Positions 17,158 through 24,777 of a stretch of 62,673 bases of DNA are shown here, in pieces. The notes beneath the pieces are model-generated. The model was not told the DNA's origin. It made no database searches and saw only the letters and a list, made by a program, of their open reading frames with translations. Position numbers and translations under genes: made by a program. The DNA is from Defluviitaleaceae bacterium (GTDB lineage: Bacteria; Bacillota; Clostridia; Lachnospirales; WQUN01). Position 1 is the stretch's first letter. Each line of letters opens with the position of its first letter. The stretch is from positions 1 through 62,673 of the forward strand of contig WQVK01000008.1 in NCBI GenBank assembly GCA_009784025.1, read 5' to 3'.

Positions 17158-17758
17158 TTTGCATTATTATGGACTGGAAGGTATCATTATCCATTAAAAT
17201 TTCCTGGGAAGATATTATGTGAAAATGCCCCTCCAACACCGCAAGCAAATCTTCCAATAGATAAAACGAGAAAAACCGCGGGGTATCCGATACTTCCTTC
17301 AAGGCATATTCATGTTCAGAATCTACTCCGCCGTATACGCCCATGTAAAACAGCCCGCCATCTTCCAGAACGGAATCTATCTGGCTAAGAACCTGAGGCA
17401 ACTCGGCCTTTGGTACATGCAGCAGGGTGTTCATAGCCCATATGCAATCGAATTTCCGGCCTAGGGGCGTTAAATCGTAGAAGTCCATCTCATATGCTTC
17501 TATGGATTTCTCTTTGCATTTTTTCACCATTTCGGGGGATAGGTCTATGGCCACTACTTGCAGGCCTTTTTCCATAAAATACTGGCTGTCGTGGCCTGTT
17601 CCCGCACCTATTTCTAGTAAGCTTTGCTTGGCTTTTTTGGATAGCAGGTTGCAAAAATCATCCCTCACGCGGATTTTCCAGTCTTGTTTGGGGGATAGCT
17701 CTCTATATTTTGCATCTTTGTTGTAGAAATTTTTTAAATTTTCCTTATGCATTTTCAT
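17150..17758 (-). CDS. Class I SAM-dependent methyltransferase
   Basis: About 202 residues with the SAM-binding motif I LLEIGAGTGHDSQYF, motif II AIDLSPEMV and the post-motif FDCIWAMNTLLHVP. Substrate unknown. A start at ATG 17758 is preferred (GAGG 11 nt upstream); GTG 17764 and ATG 17752 are possible. The stop codon TAG is the beginning of a family C repeat. Divergent from the radical SAM gene, with a shared intergenic region of about 100 bp. Confidence 0.85.
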   Translation of the reverse strand: MKMHKENLKNFYNKDAKYRELSPKQDWKIRVRDDFCNLLSKKAKQSLLEIGAGTGHDSQYFMEKGLQVVAIDLSPEMVKKCKEKSIEAYEMDFYDLTPLGRKFDCIWAMNTLLHVPKAELPQVLSQIDSVLEDGGLFYMGVYGGVDSEHEYALKEVSDTPRFFSFYLLEDLLAVLEGHFHIISSQEILMDNDTFQSIIMQKH

Positions 17759-17799
17759 TCCCACTCTTTCCTCAAACAGCCGCTAGTAAGACTTTAACA

Positions 17800-17847
17800 C
17801 ATTTGACACATTAACATCAAGACATTATCATCAAATAATGTCAAATG
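17800..17847. promoter_or_regulatory. Nested inverted repeats between divergent genes
   Basis: CATTTGACA (17800-17808) and TGTCAAATG (17839-17847) are inverted, and inside them GACATTAT-catcaa-ATAATGTC (17821-17842) is a perfect 8-bp stem. Placed between two divergent starts and just before the radical SAM ribosome-binding site, it could be an operator or a leader hairpin. Confidence 0.5.
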
Positions 17848-17861
17848 AGGGAGTAAGATAA

Positions 17862-18785
17862 ATGACAAAAATAAACATAAACAGAATTGAGTTCTCGGTA
17901 ACAATGGCCTGTAGCGGGCGATGTAAGCATTGTTCGCGCAGTTTGGATAATACCAGCGGCAGCATTAACCCACAGGCTGCGGGGGTGGCCATTAAGCGGC
18001 TGGCTGGCAGGTACAGTATACAATCCATCATGACATTTGGCGGCGAGCCGCTTCTCTGCCACGAAACTATTTGCCTTATCCACTCAACAGCTAAGGAATG
18101 TAACATACCGCAGCGTCAATTAATCACTAATGGTTATTTTTCTAAGAACGAGCAAACTATAGAAACCGTGGCGCAAAACCTTTGCAATGCTGGAATTAAT
18201 GGGATAATGCTGTCTGTAGATGCGTTCCATCAAGAGTATATCCCGCTGCGGCCGGTGCTTCATTTTGCCCAGGCGATAATAAAAAATGCGCCTATTTTAA
18301 GGGCGCATCCGGCATGGCTCGTTAATGAACAGCATGATAACGAATATAATAGCAAAACCCACCATCTACTAAAAATCTTTGCAGATATGGGCATAGAAAT
18401 CTCCCGTGGCAATAATATTGCCCCATCCGGCAGCGCCGTAAAATATTTAAGCGATTACCTTCCACTCCCCGGGGAAATTGACTTGAGCATACCCTGCGGC
18501 CAAAACCCATACACCGCCCGCCCAGACCAAATAGAATGCGTACATATCATGCCCAATGGGGATATGATGCATTGTGCCTTTAAGCTAGGCAATATAGTGA
18601 CCGAAGATGCGCTGGATATTTTGGATAATTATAACCCCTATGCTAACCCGGCCACGGCTGCACTTTTGAACGGCGGCGTGGAGACAATGCTTGAATATGC
18701 AACAAAGGCCGGGCTAAATGTGGATATAAGCGATTGCCGCACAGCATGCGATGTTTGCAGAAAAATTGCCCAGGTGGGGTTTTGA
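17862..18785 (+). CDS. Radical SAM protein, small, unknown substrate
   Basis: 307 residues with the cluster motif CSGRCKHC (residues 17-24), the GGEP-type loop (FGGEPLLCHE), and C-terminal cysteines (CGQNP, MMHCAFKLGN, CRTACDVC) that could hold an auxiliary cluster in SPASM/twitch fashion. No peptide precursor was found nearby. GGGAG lies before ATG 17862. Its stop codon overlaps the start of the exonuclease remnant (TGATG), so the two were once translationally coupled. Confidence 0.85.
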   Translation: MTKININRIEFSVTMACSGRCKHCSRSLDNTSGSINPQAAGVAIKRLAGRYSIQSIMTFGGEPLLCHETICLIHSTAKECNIPQRQLITNGYFSKNEQTIETVAQNLCNAGINGIMLSVDAFHQEYIPLRPVLHFAQAIIKNAPILRAHPAWLVNEQHDNEYNSKTHHLLKIFADMGIEISRGNNIAPSGSAVKYLSDYLPLPGEIDLSIPCGQNPYTARPDQIECVHIMPNGDMMHCAFKLGNIVTEDALDILDNYNPYANPATAALLNGGVETMLEYATKAGLNVDISDCRTACDVCRKIAQVGF

Positions 18786-18993
18786 TGGAAACTTTGTTAA
18801 TTATAGACGGCCATGCATTGCTGTATCAGATGTTCTTTGAGATGCCGTCGCGGATTGTAAACCATGAGGGCAAGGCCATCATACAATAAGGCATTGCCGC
18901 GATATGCAGGTAGTGATTGCGTCTTTTGACAGCGATTTCTTCCAGCTTATATGCGACAATGTATCGGTGGTTTGCCTTGTTTTATTGGGATAA
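18785..18993 (+). pseudogene. Remnant of a 5'-3' exonuclease (PolA N-domain-like)
   Basis: Frame 1 from ATG 18785 reads ETLLIIDGHALLYQMFFEMP and PSRIVNHEGKAI, the N terminus of DNA polymerase I-type 5'-3' exonucleases, and stops at 18887-18889. In another frame from about 18899, DMQVVIASFDSDFFQLICDN matches the later Asp-rich metal-binding strand. The middle of the domain is deleted and the C-terminal part absent. The overlap TGATG with the upstream radical SAM gene suggests a former two-gene unit. Confidence 0.7.
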
Positions 18994-19285
18994 AGCAATG
19001 GATGAAGTTGAGTATGTCATGAAAAATTGAGCAAGCCGTTAAAAATTTTGGTTTGCATAAAATGAAAACCCCGGATTTTCAGGGTTTTTGTGGTTTTCGG
19101 GTTGCAAAATGGCCTCGTTTTGCTTAAATTGTGGTACCATACGGTACCATTTTCGGAAAAAATATCATTTTTCGGAAAATATATCACAACATATTTGAGC
19201 AGGCAATCTATCACTAACTAGCTTTGCAAAAATATTCCATAATATGGCTAAGCAATTTTGCGTGACTTTACCCGCCAATAGGAAT
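18994..19285. other. Gene-free region with hairpins
   Basis: No supported gene. AAAACCCCGGATTTTCAGGGTTTTT near 19061-19087 is an imperfect terminator-like hairpin, and GGTACCATACGGTACC near 19132-19148 repeats the palindrome found at 349-416. The tandem TTTTTCGGAAAA motifs at about 19151-19181 are A/T-rich and unassigned. Confidence 0.5.
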
Positions 19286-19458
19286 ACAATGGACTTCTTC
19301 CGAAATTCCCGCAGGGAGTTTCAGAAAAGTTACATTTTCAATCTTTTGATTCTTCTGAGGTAACCCGGAAGAAACCGGGCGGCACGAAGTGCCGGGTTCG
19401 CTAAGCGAACCTTATGAAATTGTATTTTTTGCAATTTCATAAGAACTCTAATAAAAAA
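19286..19458. repeat. Composite repeat: family C with inserted CCGGGTTCGC module
   Basis: GACTTCTTCCGAAATTCCCGC...GTTACATTTTCAATCTTTTG is an inverted family C copy. It is followed by GGTAACCCGGAAGAAACCGGGCGGCACG...GGGTTCGCTAAGCGAACCTTATGAAA (about 19361-19420), then another family C end (TTGCAATTTCATAAGAACTCTAAT). The CCGGG/TTCGC module recurs at about 24634-24693, so the families are nested. Confidence 0.65.
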
Positions 19459-19528
19459 TAAAGTTTCATTTGGAAAAATTTGTGGGTTTAGGCAAAGCCC
19501 AAAGCCCTAAAATAACAGGAGTGATAAC

Positions 19529-20680
19529 ATGAATGCACAACTACATTACAACAAGATTAAAGGCATGAACCTTAGTATAGACGCAAGCCGTGGCAAGCCA
19601 GATGCGCAGCAGACGGCGCTTAGCCTTGGGCTGCTAGATGCCATTGGAGATTGCCCGCCTTCTATAATTAACTATGGCGGGCCAGATGGAATACCCGAAA
19701 TGAAGCAGCTTTTTGCAGATATGTTGGGGCTGCAACCTGGCGAAATTATTGTGGGGGGAAACTCTAGCCTTACTATGATGTTCGACGCGGTGCAAACCTT
19801 GGTTCAAAGCGGGCTTTGGCAAAGCGGCAAGACTAAAATAATCTGCCCTTCGCCTGGTTATGATAGGCATTTTGCAATTTGCCAGCATCTTGACCTAGAG
19901 ATGATTACAATCCCCATGACACCAGCAGGCCCAGATATGGATATTGTAACAAGCCTAGCTACCGACCCAAATGTGGGCGGCATATGGTGTGTGCCTGTTT
20001 TCTCTAACCCGCAAGGGTATGTATACAGCGCCGAAACAGTAAAAGCGCTGGCGGCCCTAAAAACCGCCAACCCCAACTTTAAAATTTTATGGGATAATGC
20101 CTACGCCGTGCATCATTTCCGCGGCCTGCGCCCGCAGATTCCATGCATACTAAAAGAATGCGAAACCCATGGCCATGGCGCACGCCCCATAATATTCTCC
20201 TCATTCTCTAAAATAAGCCTACCTGGCGCGGCAGTAGCCTGCATGGCCGGCTCGCCCAGCGGCTTAGAAGTATTCCGCAAGCGCCTGGCAATACAGGCCA
20301 TAGGCCCAGACAAAGTTAACCAGCTACGTCATGTGCGCTTTTTCAAAAACCTACACGGCATAGAAGCCCATATGCAAAAACACGCCGCAATCCTACGCCC
20401 CAAATTCGAACTAGTGGCAAAAATGCTAGCTCCCCTACCCGTAACTTTCACAGACCCAAACGGCGGCTACTTCCTATCCATGGAAACCGCCCCAGGCAAA
20501 GCGAAAAAAATCCAAACCCTATGCAAAGAAGCAGGCGTACTCTTTACAGACGCAGGCGCAACCTTCCCATACGGCCAAGACCCAGCAGACACAAACCTAC
20601 GCATACCACCAACATTCCTATCGATGGAAGAACTGGAACAAGCGATGGAAGTGCTATGCTTGGCTATTGAGATTGCTTAA
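19529..20680 (+). CDS. PLP-dependent aminotransferase, class I fold
   Basis: 383 residues without a DNA-binding domain. The N-terminal half has GGNSSLTMMFDAV, and the likely PLP lysine lies in FSSFSKISLPGAAVACMAG (Ser-x-Ser-Lys motif); also present is ILWDNAYAVHHF. It resembles the MocR-like/aspartate aminotransferase subgroup, which often works on aspartate or aromatic amino acids. GGAG precedes ATG 19529; the next gene starts 23 nt after the stop, so the two are probably an operon. Confidence 0.85.
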   Translation: MNAQLHYNKIKGMNLSIDASRGKPDAQQTALSLGLLDAIGDCPPSIINYGGPDGIPEMKQLFADMLGLQPGEIIVGGNSSLTMMFDAVQTLVQSGLWQSGKTKIICPSPGYDRHFAICQHLDLEMITIPMTPAGPDMDIVTSLATDPNVGGIWCVPVFSNPQGYVYSAETVKALAALKTANPNFKILWDNAYAVHHFRGLRPQIPCILKECETHGHGARPIIFSSFSKISLPGAAVACMAGSPSGLEVFRKRLAIQAIGPDKVNQLRHVRFFKNLHGIEAHMQKHAAILRPKFELVAKMLAPLPVTFTDPNGGYFLSMETAPGKAKKIQTLCKEAGVLFTDAGATFPYGQDPADTNLRIPPTFLSMEELEQAMEVLCLAIEIA

Positions 20681-20703
20681 GATTTTATAGCTGGAGGTTT
20701 ATT

Positions 20704-21267
20704 ATGGTAAAAAATTATAAGGAAGTCATGTTTGACAATGAGACACTTACCACACCGCGGCTTATTTTACGGAAGTTTAAGAAATCCGACGCAGCCGATA
20801 TTTTAGAATACGCCAGCGACCCAGAAACGTTAAAATTCCTAGTATGGGAAGGGCTAAAGACAACTGACGATGCCATTGCGGCGATAGTAGATTCTTACTG
20901 GGCACGCACGGGGGTTTTCGCAATCCAATTTGAAGGCAAGGTAATAGGCTGCATGGATATCCGCCTAGAACCAGACCACCACAAAGCCAGCTTCGGCTAC
21001 GTGCTAAACCGCAGCTACTGGGGGCGCGGCCTCATGACAGAGGCCCTAACCGCGCTGCTAGAACTTGCATTCCAAAAACTGCAACTTAACCGCGTAGAAT
21101 CCACCCACTACCCCGGCAACGAAGCCTCCGGCCGCGTAATGCAAAAATGCGGCATGGTATACGAAGGCACAGCCCGCCAGCACAAGTTGGTTAAGGGTGT
21201 GTACCAGGATACTATCCACTACGCCATCACGCGGGATATGTATAAAAAAGAAGCACAGGCATTATGA
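20704..21267 (+). CDS. GNAT-family N-acetyltransferase (RimJ/RimL-like)
   Basis: 187 residues. TPRLILRKFKKSDAADIL opens the fold as in RimJ-type enzymes; the acetyl-CoA loop is in the NRSYWGRGLMTEAL segment, followed by LNRVESTHYPGNEASGRVMQKCGM. Substrate (ribosomal protein, antibiotic or metabolite) unknown. TGGAGG precedes ATG 20704. Second gene of a short operon with the aminotransferase. Confidence 0.9.
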   Translation: MVKNYKEVMFDNETLTTPRLILRKFKKSDAADILEYASDPETLKFLVWEGLKTTDDAIAAIVDSYWARTGVFAIQFEGKVIGCMDIRLEPDHHKASFGYVLNRSYWGRGLMTEALTALLELAFQKLQLNRVESTHYPGNEASGRVMQKCGMVYEGTARQHKLVKGVYQDTIHYAITRDMYKKEAQAL

Positions 21268-21303
21268 TTGAGCTCATATTAAATACGTAATGAATACGGG
21301 ACT

Positions 21304-21366
21304 GCCTCGCTAAGCATTTTCACGGATAGTATCCGCTTGAACATGCCCAGCGAGGCAACCTTTTTG
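21304..21366. terminator. Bidirectional terminator between GNAT and ald
   Basis: GCCTCGCT and AGCGAGGC arms (21304-21311, 21349-21356) flank the inner palindrome CGGATAGTATCCG and are followed by CCTTTTTGTTTT on the plus strand. Serves convergent genes. Confidence 0.7.
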
Positions 21367-21368
21367 TT

Positions 21369-22481
21369 TTATATAAGCTCTAGCAGGGGCATGTATTTCA
21401 TGCCGAATGCTTGTGCAACTTCTTTGCAGGTGATATGGCCGTTGTAGCAGTTTACGCCGGAGGCCAGGTATTCGTCTTGTTTTGCCGCTTCTTCTAGGCC
21501 CTTGTCTGCAATCTGCAACCCGTAGGATAAGGTGGCGTTTGTGAGGGCGAAGGTGGAGCTTTTGCATACTGCCCCTGGCATGTTTGCTACGCAATAATGG
21601 ATTACTCCGTCTACAACAAAGGTTGGGTTATCGTGATATGTCATTTTTGTTGTTTCGCAGCAGCCGCCTTGGTCCACTGCTACGTCTACTATTACTGCGC
21701 CTGGTTTCATGGTTTTAAGGTGATGGCGTCTGATAAGCTTGGGCGCGGCACCACCCGGAATCAATACAGCCCCTATCACCAAATCTGCATCTACTATAAC
21801 GGATTCTACCGCCGTTGGCGTGGAGTACAGGGTTTGTATCTGGCTGCCAAAAACATCATCTAAATAAGTAAGGCGCTGGATATTATTGTCCAAAATTGTA
21901 ACATTTGCCTCTAACCCAAGGGCCATTTTCATGGCGGCAGTACCTACTATCCCGCCGCCTAGGATAACAACTTCGGCTTTTTTTACGCCAACAACGCCGC
22001 CCAATAAAACCCCCGGCCCGCCCATGGGTTTTTCCAAGCAACGGGCGCCAACTTGTACGCTTAGCTTACCGGCAACTTCGCTCATAGGCTGCAAAAGCGG
22101 TAGCCCGCCAGATTTATCTCGGATAGTTTCGTATGCAACGGCCTTGCATTTTTTTGCGGCGAGTTCTTCTGTAAGCTTTCTGTCTGCCGCTAGATGCAAA
22201 TATGTGTATATTATTTGGCCCGGGCGAAGCAAAGAATACTCTGGCTCTAGGGGCTCTTTTACCTTTATAACCATCTCACAATTATCCCAAACTTCTTTCG
22301 CAGTGGCTACAAGCACTGCACCGGCGGCGGCGTATTCTTCATCCGACAGCGATGACCCTGCGCCCGCACCAGCCTGTACATATACCTGATGCCCGCGGCC
22401 TACGTAGTCTCGCACGTTGTCTGGTGTCATTCCCACGCGGTATTCTTGGGTTTTTATTTCTGTAACTGTTCCTATTTTCAC
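21369..22481 (-). CDS. ald: Alanine dehydrogenase
   Basis: About 370 residues and full length. KIGTVTEIKTQEYRVGMTP at the N terminus, the NAD-binding fingerprint ILGGGIVGTAAMKMA, and the C-terminal KSSTFALTNATLSYGL are family hallmarks. It interconverts L-alanine and pyruvate/ammonia; in spore formers it also serves germination with alanine. GTG 22481 fits AAGGA at 10 nt; GTG 22490 is closer to the site than usual. A MITE B copy lies about 35 bp upstream of the start, so the promoter may lie within or beside it. Confidence 0.95.
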   Translation of the reverse strand: MKIGTVTEIKTQEYRVGMTPDNVRDYVGRGHQVYVQAGAGAGSSLSDEEYAAAGAVLVATAKEVWDNCEMVIKVKEPLEPEYSLLRPGQIIYTYLHLAADRKLTEELAAKKCKAVAYETIRDKSGGLPLLQPMSEVAGKLSVQVGARCLEKPMGGPGVLLGGVVGVKKAEVVILGGGIVGTAAMKMALGLEANVTILDNNIQRLTYLDDVFGSQIQTLYSTPTAVESVIVDADLVIGAVLIPGGAAPKLIRRHHLKTMKPGAVIVDVAVDQGGCCETTKMTYHDNPTFVVDGVIHYCVANMPGAVCKSSTFALTNATLSYGLQIADKGLEEAAKQDEYLASGVNCYNGHITCKEVAQAFGMKYMPLLELI

Positions 22482-22524
22482 TTTATCCACATCCTTTGTC
22501 AGATTTATTATTGCCGTTTAGTAA

Positions 22525-22640
22525 TATAGTGAACTAATCCGAAATCGGTCTCATCTATCGCGATAAAAACGCCTAGAACGCCTTGTTTCGGCGTTTCAAG
22601 TGCCGCTCTGGCGAGACCATTTCTCATTTATCTCACTATA
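22525..22640. mobile_element. MITE B, copy 2 (116 bp)
   Basis: TATAGTGAACTAATCC at the left and TCATTTATCTCACTATA at the right; inner arms CGGTCTC / GGCGAGACC and a central hairpin AACGCC...GGCGTT. Encodes no protein. Confidence 0.75.
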
Positions 22641-22700
22641 ATATTGAAAATCTGCCTGGTTGTAAAGAAAAAATTGTTGTCCAGTTTTTATTCTTTCAAA

Positions 22701-22772
22701 TTGTGGTGAAACAAATAAAAAATGGTCTCGCCAAAGCGGCAGGCGAGACCGTTTTCTAATTATTTTTCTATA
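22701..22772. mobile_element. MITE B, copy 3, internally deleted (72 bp)
   Basis: GTGGTGAAACAAAT...GGTCTCGCC joined almost directly to GGCGAGACC...AATTATTTTTCTATA; the central hairpin is lost. The right end overlaps the 3' end of the amidase gene and supplies its TAA stop. Confidence 0.7.
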
Positions 22773-23416
22773 TCTTCTGGCGCTTGCGTGAAATAATCCA
22801 CAATACCCAGGTAAATGCCCCAGGCTAGTTTTTCCTGGTAGGTTTCGCTGGTTAGCTTTTGGCGCTCGTTATAATTGGTTAAAAAGCCGCATTCTACCAG
22901 CACTGCTGGCATTTCTGTTTGCTTTAGCACGTAGTAGTTGCTGTTGGCCTTGGCCTTAAATTTATTGCTGGGGTCTGCAAATTCCACCAGCCTTGTCTGC
23001 ACAAAATCCGCCAGCTTTTGGCTGTTGTCGGATTCATTAAAATAAAAAACCTGGGCGCCCTTAACATTAGGGCTGTTGAAAGAATTTTGATGAATGCTAA
23101 CAAAAATATCTGCGCTACTGCTGTTGGCAATGCTGCGCCGCACGTACATATCGCCAGATTTATTCTTGCTTAAATCTTTATCGTCTAGCCTTGTGATAAT
23201 AACCGTAGCCCCACCCTGTTCTAAAAAAACCTGCAGCTTTTGGGCAATGCTAAGGTTAATATCCTTCTCTTCCACCTTGTTGCTAACCATGCCGGGATCG
23301 CGGCCGCCATGGCCAGCATCCACCACAATGATTTTGCGGCTAAGTGGCATAGCCGCCACATTGCATGGCAGCAGCGCCAAAACCAGCGCAATAAATAAAA
23401 TCTTGAACTTAAAAAT
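22760..23416 (-). CDS. cwlD: N-acetylmuramoyl-L-alanine amidase, CwlD-like
   Basis: About 218 residues. Amidase_3 domain: zinc His in VVDAGHGGRDPG, Glu in the KVEEKDINLS segment, His in FVSIHQNSF, catalytic Glu in VLVECGFLTN. A hydrophobic signal or anchor (FKFKILFIALVLALLPCNVAA) precedes it. CwlD helps make muramic-delta-lactam in the spore cortex; a vegetative amidase is possible. No ATG, GTG or TTG exists in frame between the perfect AAGGAG (23426-23431) and the signal peptide; ATT at 23416, 9 nt downstream, is the likely start. Longer in-frame starts would read through a family A repeat. The last residues and stop lie in a MITE. Confidence 0.82.
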   Translation of the reverse strand: MFKFKILFIALVLALLPCNVAAMPLSRKIIVVDAGHGGRDPGMVSNKVEEKDINLSIAQKLQVFLEQGGATVIITRLDDKDLSKNKSGDMYVRRSIANSSSADIFVSIHQNSFNSPNVKGAQVFYFNESDNSQKLADFVQTRLVEFADPSNKFKAKANSNYYVLKQTEMPAVLVECGFLTNYNERQKLTSETYQEKLAWGIYLGIVDYFTQAPEDIEK

Positions 23417-23480
23417 AACAACCCACTCCTTCAGAATTAGATTGTGCAGATATGTAGGTTTTATTCCCGCCGCAACTAAA

Positions 23481-23517
23481 AAATTCAGTTGGTCGGATTT
23501 TCCGACCAACTGAATTT
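23481..23517. repeat. Family A palindrome, copy 4
   Basis: Core 23486-23512, extended by AAATT/AATTT on the outside to a 37-bp palindrome. Lies between the membrane-protein gene and the amidase leader. Confidence 0.85.
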
Positions 23518-23579
23518 TTTTGTCAGCAGGGAAACTGCTAGTTTTGAGGCTGTTGCAAAGCGGCAAAGCCGCTTTATTG

Positions 23580-24290
23580 CTAGCTGATTTTTTTGCCGCG
23601 CCGCAACTTGCATATAATTTTGCTTATAATCACCGAGGCAGGATACGCCAGCCAAGAAACAAACCACGAACCCCAAATTAAGCTGGCGGTAAGGAGTATT
23701 ACAGTGAAAGCATGATACATAATATCTGTCCAAACTTCTTCTGTAAGCTTGTATTTGCGTATTAAATCAAATATTTTTACGGCAGATATAATAATCCAAG
23801 AAACCGGGAAAATCACCCAGCCCCCTATCACAATCTCTGCCACAACGCCTACTACTAAAATAGTAAAGGGGATTTTAGGGAAATACGCCTTTTTTCTATC
23901 CTGCTTGCTGCGCAAAAGAGGCCATATTACTGTTAGCAGCACAAACACAATGGGCCCGGCCAGCCAAGACGAGTAAAACTCTAGCCTGATTATCCCAACG
24001 ATAAGCATGATGGTAGTTATGCTCACATATAATGCGGTTTCCACGGCATCTTCTAGGCTTGCATCCTCTTTGCCGCGCTTTATGTCAATTACCTCTTTAA
24101 CCAAACAAGCCGACCATGCAACCATAAAAGACATCCAAGAAAATGGCCACCAGCGATTTATGCCCTCCATGCCAGCATGATCAAATAAAGATGCAACGCG
24201 CGCACCCAGTATCATTGGCACAGCACATAACACCCCAGCCAAGGTAAAGGCATAATCCTCAAAATCCCATTTTTTATTTTTATCTTTCAA
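23580..24290 (-). CDS. Integral membrane protein, unknown
   Basis: 236 residues with about six hydrophobic segments (for example FTLAGVLCAVPMILGARVAS, TALYVSITTIMLIVGIIRL, WLAGPIVFVLLTVIWPLL, IPFTILVVGVVAEIVIGGWV) and a basic C terminus (KLRRGKKIS). No family recognised. TTG 24290 is preferred because AGGGG lies 8 nt upstream; the open frame continues upstream only through a MITE. Confidence 0.65.
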   Translation of the reverse strand: MKDKNKKWDFEDYAFTLAGVLCAVPMILGARVASLFDHAGMEGINRWWPFSWMSFMVAWSACLVKEVIDIKRGKEDASLEDAVETALYVSITTIMLIVGIIRLEFYSSWLAGPIVFVLLTVIWPLLRSKQDRKKAYFPKIPFTILVVGVVAEIVIGGWVIFPVSWIIISAVKIFDLIRKYKLTEEVWTDIMYHAFTVILLTASLIWGSWFVSWLAYPASVIISKIICKLRRGKKIS

Positions 24291-24324
24291 GCGATTATCC
24301 CCTGTCCATATCCATACTAATAAA

Positions 24325-24437
24325 TATAGTGAAATAAATGAACGGTCTTGCCAGAGCGGCACCTGAAACGCCGAGATAAGGCGTTTCAGGCGTTTTTGCC
24401 GTGATAGGCGAGACCGATTTCGAATTATTTCACTATA
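24325..24437. mobile_element. MITE B, copy 4 (113 bp)
   Basis: TATAGTGAAATAAATG ... CGAATTATTTCACTATA with inner GGTCTTGCC / GGCGAGACC and central hairpin TGAAACGCC / GGCGTTTCA. The central stem differs from copy 6 (GGAACGCC / GGCGTTCC) by paired changes. Confidence 0.8.
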
Positions 24438-24777
24438 ACTCTAATATTAGAATAACGGAATGGGGCAATTATACAATTGCCCCCATTCCAAAATTAGAAC
24501 ATTAGAGTTCTTCTGAAATTGCAAAAAACGCAATTTCAGAAGAAGCAAAAGATTGAAAATGTAACTCTTCCGAAATTAAAAAACGTAATTTCGGAAGAAG
24601 TCTATTAGAGTTTTTGATAAAACTTTTTTCCAAAGGTAACCCGGAAGAAACCGGGCGGCAAATCGTGCCGGGTTCGCGAAGCGAACCTTATGAAAAGTTT
24701 TTGGAGGTGTCGGAGCTGGTTGGACGCTTCGCGTCCTGCTCACCATGCATCCTGGGCAAAGCCTCTGACAGTTTTAA
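24438..24777. repeat. Composite repeat cluster (families C and E, CCGGG module)
   Basis: 340 bp without a gene. The inverted pair AACGGAATGGGGCAATTATACAATTGCCCCCATTCC is a 14-bp terminator-like hairpin (about 24453-24489). Next come the 62-bp family C copy 24504-24565, a second family C hairpin (CTTCCGAAATT...AATTTCGGAAG), the CCGGG/GGTTCGC module (about 24634-24693), and the family E tail AAAGTTTTTGGAGGTGTCGG...GCCTCTGACAGTTTTA adjoining the stop of the next gene. Confidence 0.7.
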
